Assembly (NCBI GenBank): GCA_023391955.1
Contig: JAEWAA010000441.1
Coordinates: 1 to 10,447, forward strand
Direction: 5' to 3'
Source: Bacillota bacterium
GTDB lineage: Bacteria > Bacillota > Bacilli > Paenibacillales > NBRC-103111
DNA length: 10,447 nt
Shown: one piece after another, positions 5,220-10,447 of the stretch
Position numbering within the stretch: the first letter of the stretch is position 1
Layout: each line of letters begins with the position of its first letter
Notes under the pieces: generated by a model
The model's input: only the letters and a program-made list of their open reading frames with translations
What the model was told of the DNA's origin: nothing
The model's database searches: none
Made by a program: the position numbers and the translations under genes

Positions 5220-6899
5220 ATGAAGCTTACAATCGGACGCAAGTTAATCGGCGGTTTTTTGGCAGTAGCATGTTTTATGGTCATTGTCATCGGCTTATTC
5301 TACCGTTCCTTAGGCGACGTCGAATCACGGTTTCACGCATTGGTGGATGAACGGGTGAAGGTGTTGACTCACGCCCAGTTGATTCAATCTGCAGGTCTTC
5401 AGCAAAATGACTATATCCGGGAATATTATCTGACACAGACGCCTGCATCCATCGAACGGATGGCGGAGGCTAATATGCGGGTCATCAGTCTGGTGGAGGA
5501 AACACTTCCCTTTGTCACCTCGGAGGAGGATGCCGGGCGCTTCGAACGGCTGAAGGGACTGGCGCTGGATTACAAGGAGCGGGTGGATGCAGCCTTGGCG
5601 ATGCCAGCGGACAAGGGGCTGCGGGAGGCGGAATTTAGCGTATTCCCGGTGGCTACTCAATTGGCCGTCCTGGCGGAAAATCTGGCCAATGACCAATTGG
5701 CCCTTATGACCAAGGAACAGCAGGAGGTGAAGGACTCCGTGCTTTGGGACAAGCGGCTTGCGTTGGGAGCAGGAATCGGCGCAACGGTGCTGTCTCTGGC
5801 CATCGGTTTCCTCATCGCCTTCGCCATCTCCCGGCCCATCCGCAGCATTACAGCCGCAGCGAGAGAGATTGCCGCAGGCAACCTCCAGCCTAAGGTGCTG
5901 GATGTAAGGACCAAGGATGAAATCCAGGAGCTGTCTGAAGCATTCCTGGATATGATGGGACAGCTTCGCGGCATTATCGGCAAGGTGGATGAGGGAGCGG
6001 CGCAATTGGTGGCCAGTGCCAAGATGATGAGCGCCAATGCGGAGATGACATCGGCGGCTACCCAGCATATAACGGATGCAGCCCAAGAGGTGGCTGCCGG
6101 CTCGGAGCAGCAGGTCCGCGGCGCGGAGGACAGTGCCAGAGCCATGGAGGAAATGAGCCAGGGAATCACCCGTATCGCCGAATCATCTGCGGCGGTGCAT
6201 GAGGTGACCGTCCATGCCAGACAGCAGGCGGATGAGGGCAATGCGGCGGCTCAGCATGCCGTCAGGCAGATGAATACCGTTTATCAGTCGGCAAACCTTG
6301 CAGCAGAGCGTGTAAAGCGGCTGGGAGCGCGCTCCGAGCAGATCGGCGAGATCATCGGGGTGATGTCGGGAATCGCTTCCCAGACCAGCCTGCTGGCTCT
6401 GAACGCCTCCATAGAAGCAGCAAGAGCCGGGGAGCAGGGCAGAGGTTTTGTGGTGGTAGCATCTGAGGTCAAGAAGCTGGCCATCCAATCCGAGGAGGCG
6501 GCAAGACAGATCACGGAGCTGATCCGCCAGGTCCAAGTGGAAACGGCAGCTGCTGTGAAGGGGATGCAGGAAGGCATGGTGCAAAGCCGGGAGGGCCTGG
6601 CCGTGGTGGAATCGGCAGGAGAAGCCTTCGGCAGCATCCGCACCGCTATCATTGGGGTCGTCACCCAAATCGAAGAGGTCTCCGCAACGGCTCAAGAGAT
6701 GTCCGCCGGAACCCAGGAGGTAGCGGCCTCGGTAGAGGAAACCTCCCGCATTGCCCGTCAATCCAGCAGGCAAATCCAGGAGGTGGCAGCCACCACCGAG
6801 GAGCAGTTAGCCTCCATGCAGGAGATTACAGCCTCCGCCGGCTCCTTGAACAGCATGGCGGAGGAGCTGCAGCAGGCGGTGTCCCGATTTAAGCTGTAA
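5220..6899 (+). CDS. Methyl-accepting chemotaxis protein (transmembrane chemoreceptor)
   Basis: Membrane receptor that controls the CheA kinase through CheW. 559 aa. Membrane helix 1 spans residues about 10-29; an extracellular, mostly helical domain (about 30-178) looks like the four-helix-bundle sensor type; membrane helix 2 spans about 180-203. A HAMP linker (about 203-256, SRPIRSIT..A..IAAGNL) follows, then a long coiled-coil signalling domain to the end. The hairpin tip is clear at 376-416 (IGEIIGVMSGIASQTS, then LLALNASIEAARAGE and GRGFVVVASEV). The usual QTN of the tip is QTS here. No CheR-tethering pentapeptide is visible at the C-terminus (SRFKL). AGAGGG (5203-5208) precedes the ATG by 11 bases. 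No che or flagellar gene adjoins it, and I found no clear sigma-D promoter, so the ligand and regulation are unknown. Confidence 0.95.
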   Translation: MKLTIGRKLIGGFLAVACFMVIVIGLFYRSLGDVESRFHALVDERVKVLTHAQLIQSAGLQQNDYIREYYLTQTPASIERMAEANMRVISLVEETLPFVTSEEDAGRFERLKGLALDYKERVDAALAMPADKGLREAEFSVFPVATQLAVLAENLANDQLALMTKEQQEVKDSVLWDKRLALGAGIGATVLSLAIGFLIAFAISRPIRSITAAAREIAAGNLQPKVLDVRTKDEIQELSEAFLDMMGQLRGIIGKVDEGAAQLVASAKMMSANAEMTSAATQHITDAAQEVAAGSEQQVRGAEDSARAMEEMSQGITRIAESSAAVHEVTVHARQQADEGNAAAQHAVRQMNTVYQSANLAAERVKRLGARSEQIGEIIGVMSGIASQTSLLALNASIEAARAGEQGRGFVVVASEVKKLAIQSEEAARQITELIRQVQVETAAAVKGMQEGMVQSREGLAVVESAGEAFGSIRTAIIGVVTQIEEVSATAQEMSAGTQEVAASVEETSRIARQSSRQIQEVAATTEEQLASMQEITASAGSLNSMAEELQQAVSRFKL

Positions 6900-6931
6900 A
6901 AAACAGCCCCCATTATGAAAGCTTAGACAAC

Positions 6932-6969
6932 AAGCAGGCTGCGCCGTTAGAAGCGGCCAGCCTGCTTTT
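6932..6969. terminator. Hairpin between convergent MCP and response-regulator genes, probably bidirectional
   Basis: AAGCAGGCTG (6932-6941) pairs perfectly with CAGCCTGCTT (6958-6967), and an inner GCCG/CGGC stem (6943-6946 with 6954-6957) extends it around a 7-base loop. A short T-run (to 6969) follows on the plus strand; the minus-strand run is weaker. Its place between two converging genes fits a shared terminator. Confidence 0.75.
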
Positions 6970-6983
6970 ACACGAAAGCCTGT

Positions 6984-7706
6984 TTATGAAGAGGAAGCCT
7001 CCCGGACCGGCTCGCGCAGCTTATACCCCACATTACGCACCGTTACAATATATTGGGGATTCTTCACGTCTGACTCGATCTTATCCCGGAGATGGCTAAT
7101 ATGCACGTCCACAATCCGGGTATCCCCCACAAAGTGATAGTCCCACACCCCCAGCAAAAGCTGCTGCCGCGACAGCACCATTCCCCGGTGTTTGCACAGA
7201 AAAACCAGCAGCTCAAATTCCTTCGGCGTCAAATCCAGCAGTTCTTCATTCAACAACGCCTCCCGCTGCTCGGGAGACACCAGAAGTCCGCCCACTTGGT
7301 AGGTGGGAGCCGGCTCCTGCTTCTCCTCCAACCCGTGCATCCGGGCACGCCGGAGCAAGGCGTGAATCCGGGAAACCAGCTCCATGGGGCTGAAGGGTTT
7401 GGTCATATAATCGTCAGCGCCGTTATCCAGCCCGGCGATTTTGTCATTGAGCTCCTGCATGGCGGACAGCATAATAATGGGGGTGCGGATGCGGGAGTTC
7501 CGCAGCTTGCGGCATACCTGGATGCCGTCCAGCTTGGGCAGCATCAGATCCAATACCACCAGATCCGGCTTAAAGGAATGGACAGCCTCAAACACGGCTT
7601 CCCCATCCATCACACATTTCACATCATAACCCGCCTGCTTCAAATTGAAGTCGATGAGAGTGGAAATGGAAGGCTCGTCATCGACAACCAAGATTTTTGT
7701 CTTCAT
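6984..7706 (-). CDS. OmpR/PhoB-family response regulator (no kinase beside it)
   Basis: Two-component transcription factor, 240 aa. The receiver domain (residues 3-120) has the acidic pocket Asp9-Asp10, the phosphoacceptor Asp53 (VVLDLMLPKLDG), Ser81 (IIMLSA) and Lys103 (MTKPFSP). The DNA-binding winged helix (about 137-232) includes LDLTPKEFELL, the recognition region DTRIVDVHISHLRDKIE and the wing YIVTVRNVGYKL. It resembles PhoP/WalR-type regulators, but I do not assign a specific one. AAAGGAG (plus-strand 7714-7720) lies 7 bases before the ATG. It is transcribed alone, converging on the MCP gene and diverging from trmL. No histidine kinase is visible, so its partner is encoded elsewhere. 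Confidence 0.95.
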   Translation of the reverse strand: MKTKILVVDDEPSISTLIDFNLKQAGYDVKCVMDGEAVFEAVHSFKPDLVVLDLMLPKLDGIQVCRKLRNSRIRTPIIMLSAMQELNDKIAGLDNGADDYMTKPFSPMELVSRIHALLRRARMHGLEEKQEPAPTYQVGGLLVSPEQREALLNEELLDLTPKEFELLVFLCKHRGMVLSRQQLLLGVWDYHFVGDTRIVDVHISHLRDKIESDVKNPQYIVTVRNVGYKLREPVREASSS

Positions 7707-7791
7707 GGCGACTCTCCTTTAGGTTTTCGGACAGTAAAATGTCTATTGTTTCAACCAGTATGACAGCCTCCTGCTATGGCGGTATTAAGGG

Positions 7792-7821
7792 ATCGTAAAG
7801 CCGGTGTAAATTTTTCTGCAA
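7792..7821 (-). promoter_or_regulatory. Possible promoter of the response-regulator gene
   Basis: On the minus strand TTGCAG (plus 7816-7821), an 18-base spacer and TACGAT (plus 7792-7797) form a moderate sigma-A-like match in the divergent spacer shared with trmL. It is close to the trmL -10 element, so the two promoters might interfere. Other arrangements are possible. Confidence 0.3.
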
Positions 7822-7829
7822 AAATGTTG

Positions 7830-7835
7830 TATAAT
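7830..7835 (+). promoter_or_regulatory. Likely -10 element of trmL
   Basis: A perfect TATAAT lies 39 bases before the trmL start. The matching -35 region (around 7805-7812, TGTAAATT) is poor, so the promoter may be weak or need an activator. Confidence 0.55.
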
Positions 7836-7873
7836 AGATAGCCGGAGCGTTTATTTCTTGCGAGGTGACGATT

Positions 7874-8338
7874 GTGGCTTTTCATATTGTGCTGGTGGAG
7901 CCGGAAATTCCGGCGAATACCGGTAATATTGCGCGGACCTGCGCCGCTACGGGAACGCATCTCCATCTGGTGCGCCCGCTGGGCTTTAATACCGATGACA
8001 AAACCCTGAAGCGTGCCGGTTTGGACTATTGGCATGCCGTCCAGGTTCATTATCATGACAGCTTCCAGGAGGTAAAGGACCTGTATCCGGAGGCCCGGTT
8101 CTTCTGTGCCACTACCAAAACGGACAAGCTGTATACGGATATGGCTTACCGGGACGGGGATTTTCTGGTGTTCGGCAAGGAAACCAAGGGTCTTGGATCG
8201 GATATTATCCAAGCCCATGCGGATACGGCGATCCGGATGCCAATGACGGATGCGGTCCGTTCCCTGAACCTGTCCAATTCCGCGGCGATTATTTTGTACG
8301 AAGCGTTAAGGCAAAATGGGTTTTTGGAACTGAAATAA
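7874..8338 (+). CDS. trmL: tRNA (cytidine/uridine-34 2'-O)-methyltransferase, SPOUT family
   Basis: Methylates the 2'-hydroxyl of the wobble base in tRNA(Leu) isoacceptors using S-adenosylmethionine; formerly called YibK or CspR. 154 aa, the usual compact single-domain length. All three knot motifs are seen: EPEIPANTGNIARTCAATGT (residues 9-28, with the conserved Asn and Arg), FFCATTKTDKLY through DFLVFGKETKGLG (77-108), and IRMPMTDAVRSLNLSNSAAI (120-139). The GTG at 7874 is chosen: GAGGTGA (7862-7868) lies 5 bases before it and the family begins M-A-hydrophobic-HIVLVEPEIP. A GTG at 7865 is in frame but overlaps the ribosome-binding site. No terminator is visible after it, so some read-through toward abrB is possible. 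Confidence 0.95.
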   Translation: MAFHIVLVEPEIPANTGNIARTCAATGTHLHLVRPLGFNTDDKTLKRAGLDYWHAVQVHYHDSFQEVKDLYPEARFFCATTKTDKLYTDMAYRDGDFLVFGKETKGLGSDIIQAHADTAIRMPMTDAVRSLNLSNSAAIILYEALRQNGFLELK

Positions 8339-8381
8339 ATCAGCAATCCTTCTATTTAAATAATTTTTTAACATTTTTAAG

Positions 8382-8424
8382 TCAATATTTATGTTTCTAG
8401 CAGGGTTTTTTGTATTAATATTGA
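8382..8424. repeat. Spaced inverted repeat in the AT-rich abrB upstream region
   Basis: TCAATATT (8382-8389) and AATATTGA (8417-8424) are perfect 8-bp inverted arms with centres 35 bases apart, in the very AT-rich spacer between trmL and abrB. It could be an operator, perhaps for AbrB itself, since AbrB proteins favour AT-rich DNA and often control their own gene. I could not choose a convincing abrB promoter in this spacer. Confidence 0.35.
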
Positions 8425-8469
8425 ATTGTTATAGAGCAAGAATAATTATCTTCTAGAGGAGGGTACGTC

Positions 8470-8724
8470 ATGAAACCAGCAGGTGTCGTGCGCAAGGTAG
8501 ATCAACTGGGCCGCATCGTGTTACCGAAATCACTGCGCAAGCGGTATCAGATGAACGAGGGAGATCCCGTTGAGATTTTGGTTCAAGGCGACCATATTAT
8601 CTTGGAACGTTACCGTCCGAGATGTGTGTTTTGCGGGTCTATGGAAGAAGTAACAGACTTCAAGGAAAAACAGATTTGTTCCGGTTGCTTGCGCGAAATG
8701 AACATGCTGTTGAAACAGGCCTGA
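8470..8724 (+). CDS. abrB: AbrB-family transition-state regulator with Cys-rich tail
   Basis: Small DNA-binding regulator, 84 aa. Residues about 3-48 are a SpoVT/AbrB swapped-hairpin domain (VVRKVDQLGRIVLPKSLRK, then GDPVEILVQGDHIILERY). In Bacillus such proteins form tetramers that repress post-exponential genes during growth. The tail (about 50-84) differs from B. subtilis AbrB: it has two CxxC pairs, Cys52/Cys55 and Cys70/Cys73 (RCVFCGS and QICSGCLREM), spaced like a zinc knuckle. AbrB-like proteins with such tails occur in Bacilli and Clostridia. GAGGAGGG (8456-8463) lies 6 bases before the ATG. The AT-rich upstream region holds an inverted repeat, and a strong hairpin follows the gene. 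The symbol is by family; a paralogue role cannot be excluded. Confidence 0.92.
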   Translation: MKPAGVVRKVDQLGRIVLPKSLRKRYQMNEGDPVEILVQGDHIILERYRPRCVFCGSMEEVTDFKEKQICSGCLREMNMLLKQA

Positions 8725-8748
8725 TTTGTTTCAAAAGTTCCACATAAA

Positions 8749-8795
8749 AAGCATCACGTTCCCGGCTCTAAGGCCGGCGTGATGCTTCTTTTTTT
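8749..8795. terminator. Bidirectional rho-independent terminator between abrB and the glycosidase gene
   Basis: AAGCATCACG (8749-8758) pairs perfectly with CGTGATGCTT (8778-8787), with an inner CCGGC/GCCGG stem. On the plus strand CTTTTTTT follows (8788-8795); on the minus strand a T-run complementary to the AAAAA before the stem follows. It therefore serves both converging genes. Confidence 0.93.
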
Positions 8796-8798
8796 ACC

Positions 8799-9878
8799 TT
8801 ATTTGAAGAAAACAAAATGAGTAGGCATGGAACGCATCCGTCCGTTATCAGAGGGGCGGTTGATCAGCTCGTTGCCCCACACCAGGGTGGAGGAGCCGCC
8901 GCCGTCCAGATTGTACGCGTCTTTGATGCCCATCTGCTGGAGCTTGTCCTGCAGCTCGGGCAAGGACGCCCCTGCGCTGCCCCGGTCATCGCTGCCGTCG
9001 GTTACGATGAACAGCAGCTGGTCATTCTTGAAGTTGCCCACCACCGTCCGGGCAGCCCGGTAGGGACTGGTCATCCATTTGACGGGAATGGTTTGTTTCT
9101 TGCCGTCCTTCAGCAGAATCGGAGTGAAGGAAGCACCGAATTGGGGCTTCAGCTTATCCAGCTCCTCCTGCTTGTTGAACATGCCGCCGATGAGCTGGCG
9201 CTGATCGTTCAGACCGACGAAGCTCAGCCCGTCCGAAGGGAAAAAGCCGTATACATATTTGCCGTTCTGGATCGTATTGCCGGTAGGGTAACGTTTGCCT
9301 GTGCCGCTTTCGTCGGCGAAGCCTCCTGCATTCACGCCGGCGATTCCGCCAAGGCGGTTCACCGCGGCCAGGGTCGTTTCGCTTTTGCCGATTTTGTCCC
9401 CGGCCAAGGCCATCTTCATGGCTTTATCCGATTTCAGCTCGGCCTTCAGCGCGTACGCTTTATAGGAAGAGGCGGAGAAGGTATACAGCTTCAGCTCGAT
9501 ATTGCCGGAGGAGGCCGACCTGGTTGGCGCACCTAACACATTGGAGATCCTCCGTTCAAAAATCTGTGCCGGTTTGTTCTTCTGCTCGGAGGCGGTTTTC
9601 AGCATCACGGAAACCTGGGCGGAGCTTTCATTATACAAGTCGTAGTGCTTCATTATGGTGGACTGGATGGCGGAGCTGTCCTGAGTAGCTTTCTCCAGCT
9701 TGCCGTCCAGGCCCGCAGCATCCTCGGACAGATTCACCTGGGGCAGCTCTGCCGAAGACATAGCGGCAATGGGAGGCATAAGCTGGGCGCTGTCTGTTGC
9801 CAGCATCCAGACTGCCATACCCAAAAAAGGAGCGGTAGCCAGAAGAAAAAGACGATTAATGGCCTGCTTCTGGTTCAT
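8799..9878 (-). CDS. Membrane-anchored phosphodiester glycosidase (NAGPA-domain protein)
   Basis: 359 aa. The family includes the mammalian uncovering enzyme that removes N-acetylglucosamine from a phosphodiester; bacterial members probably act on sugar phosphodiesters of envelope polymers, but the substrate here is unknown. A hydrophobic helix (about 9-27) without a clear cleavage site suggests an N-terminal membrane anchor with the rest outside. A less conserved region (about 30-125) is followed by the catalytic domain (about 128-359). Hallmarks are GGIAGVNAGGF (177-187), PTGNTIQNG (198-206), RTVVG (277-281), LLFIVTDG (288-295) and the signature NLDGGGSSTLVW (323-334). The ATG overlaps the stop of the upstream gene as ATGA and has no close Shine-Dalgarno site, so translation is probably coupled to that gene. 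This is the last gene of a two-gene unit. Confidence 0.9.
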   Translation of the reverse strand: MNQKQAINRLFLLATAPFLGMAVWMLATDSAQLMPPIAAMSSAELPQVNLSEDAAGLDGKLEKATQDSSAIQSTIMKHYDLYNESSAQVSVMLKTASEQKNKPAQIFERRISNVLGAPTRSASSGNIELKLYTFSASSYKAYALKAELKSDKAMKMALAGDKIGKSETTLAAVNRLGGIAGVNAGGFADESGTGKRYPTGNTIQNGKYVYGFFPSDGLSFVGLNDQRQLIGGMFNKQEELDKLKPQFGASFTPILLKDGKKQTIPVKWMTSPYRAARTVVGNFKNDQLLFIVTDGSDDRGSAGASLPELQDKLQQMGIKDAYNLDGGGSSTLVWGNELINRPSDNGRMRSMPTHFVFFK

Positions 9879-10306
9879 TTCAACACATCCAGATTATGCT
9901 GGAGCTCCTCCAGCTGCTTCTTGACTTCGGCCAGTTGGGTATAAAGCTGGTTGCTGTTGTCGGTTTTGCTGTTGGCGCTGTCCTTGGTGAAGGCCAGAAG
10001 CTCGTTCAAGGCATCCACCTTGGTCTGGAGCTTGGCGATTTCAGTCTGGAAAGCGGTCTTCAAGTCACCGATCTGGGTCTGGTAGTCATGCTGGATGGCT
10101 TCCAGCTGGGTTTTGTTCTGCTCGGCAATCTGTGTGGCGATTTGGCCCCGGAGATGATCGCTGTAGGCTTTGGTCCCCAATACCCCCAAGGCGATCAAAA
10201 AAACCCAGGCCATGAGAAGAATGGCATAAGTGTGCTTCCTTTTGGAAGTAGTGGATTTGACGCCGCGCATATACGTATCTTGTCTGGCGTCCAAAGGCAA
10301 GCTCAT
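9875..10306 (-). CDS. Hypothetical single-pass membrane protein with long coiled coil
   Basis: 143 aa from the ATG at 10306; not recognised as a named family. A basic cytosolic N-terminus (about 1-26, with TTSKRKH) precedes one membrane helix (about 27-45, YAILLMAWVFLIALGVLG). The remainder is predicted outside and is rich in Gln, Leu, Lys and Glu with heptad-like spacing (QIATQIAEQNKTQLEAIQ, then LYTQLAEVKKQLEELQHNL), which points to a coiled coil. There is no Cys and no enzymatic motif. The second ATG is preferred over that at 10312 because the ribosome-binding site is 7 bases from it. Its stop overlaps the start of the glycosidase by four bases, so the two are probably made together and may form a membrane complex (inference). 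Confidence 0.8.
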   Translation of the reverse strand: MSLPLDARQDTYMRGVKSTTSKRKHTYAILLMAWVFLIALGVLGTKAYSDHLRGQIATQIAEQNKTQLEAIQHDYQTQIGDLKTAFQTEIAKLQTKVDALNELLAFTKDSANSKTDNSNQLYTQLAEVKKQLEELQHNLDVLK

Positions 10307-10313
10307 GAACATG

Positions 10314-10320
10314 TCACCTC
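10314..10320 (-). promoter_or_regulatory. Ribosome-binding site that selects the start at 10306
   Basis: GAGGTGA on the minus strand lies 7 bases from the ATG at 10306 but only one base from the ATG at 10312, which favours the shorter protein by two residues. Confidence 0.7.
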
Positions 10321-10374
10321 AAGGAAAAATTTGAATGGGCCGCTGACGGGAATCTGTCGGGAGAAGTGATGCAG

Positions 10375-10388
10375 CGAATAAATATTCG
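10375..10388. promoter_or_regulatory. Operator-like palindrome in the divergent spacer at the right edge
   Basis: CGAATAAATATTCG has perfect arms CGAATA/TATTCG around AA, midway between the two divergent starts. Its layout, CGAAT-N4-ATTCG, resembles the Bacillus LexA/DinR box (CGAAC-N4-GTTCG) with one symmetric change, so an SOS-type operator is possible but weakly supported. Confidence 0.35.
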
Positions 10389-10425
10389 TAGAGTTTCATT
10401 CCTTACCGGGAAAGGAGTGCCTTGG

Positions 10426-10447
10426 ATGCTCAAACACGTTTTGTCGG
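10426..10447 (+). CDS. Start of an unidentified gene, cut by the window end
   Basis: AAAGGAGT (10411-10418) lies 7 bases before an ATG that opens a frame reading MLKHVLS to the last base. Only seven codons are present, so no function can be given. The spacing and the divergent layout with the coiled-coil gene support a real start. Confidence 0.55.

Noticed and set aside
5325..6773. Several long minus-strand frames across the chemoreceptor gene
   Set aside because: They overlap the high-confidence MCP gene, have no ribosome-binding sites and show no domain motifs.

Overview
The window looks like a chromosomal contig end from a Paenibacillus-type Firmicute. This is inferred from gene content (3D-domain wall protein with a copper-amine-oxidase-like stalk, AbrB with a Cys-rich tail, TrmL, OmpR-type regulator, GlnR/TnrA-type operator, c-di-AMP riboswitch), from strong purine-rich Shine-Dalgarno sites and from moderate GC. 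I ran no database search. The first 34 bases are not genomic: they match the Illumina Nextera read-1 transposase adapter with one extra A, so the first gene is cut off by the library/assembly end.

Layout, left to right. (1) 35-589: the C-terminal half of a class I DAHP synthase, followed by a hairpin. (2) 697-2325: a stand-alone glutamine synthetase gene with a perfect GlnR/TnrA box, a textbook sigma-A promoter and a strong terminator. (3) 2326-2868: a long non-coding stretch with two parts: a symmetric cluster of four 23-bp repeats (2373-2555), then a ydaO-type c-di-AMP riboswitch (about 2683-2820) leading a secreted 3D-domain cell-wall protein (2869-3705). (4) 3919-5120: serC as a single-gene unit with its own promoter and terminator. 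(5) 5220-6899: a transmembrane chemoreceptor, converging on (6) an orphan OmpR/PhoB-family response regulator on the minus strand (6984-7706), with a shared hairpin between them. (7) Divergent from the regulator, trmL (7874-8338), then abrB (8470-8724) after an AT-rich spacer. (8) A bidirectional terminator separates abrB from a minus-strand two-gene unit: a membrane-anchored coiled-coil protein and a phosphodiester glycosidase, with a 4-base start/stop overlap. (9) At the right edge a divergent plus-strand gene begins and is cut off after seven codons.

Most genes are independent housekeeping or regulatory units (shikimate pathway, nitrogen assimilation, serine synthesis, tRNA modification, transition-state regulation, chemotaxis, envelope) rather than one system. 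I saw no mobile element, CRISPR array, tRNA or rRNA. I do not see a new multi-gene system. The parts most worth a second look are the symmetric repeat cluster, the riboswitch without an obvious terminator, the beta-type glutamine synthetase under a GlnR-type box, the coupled coiled-coil/glycosidase pair, and the adapter remnant.
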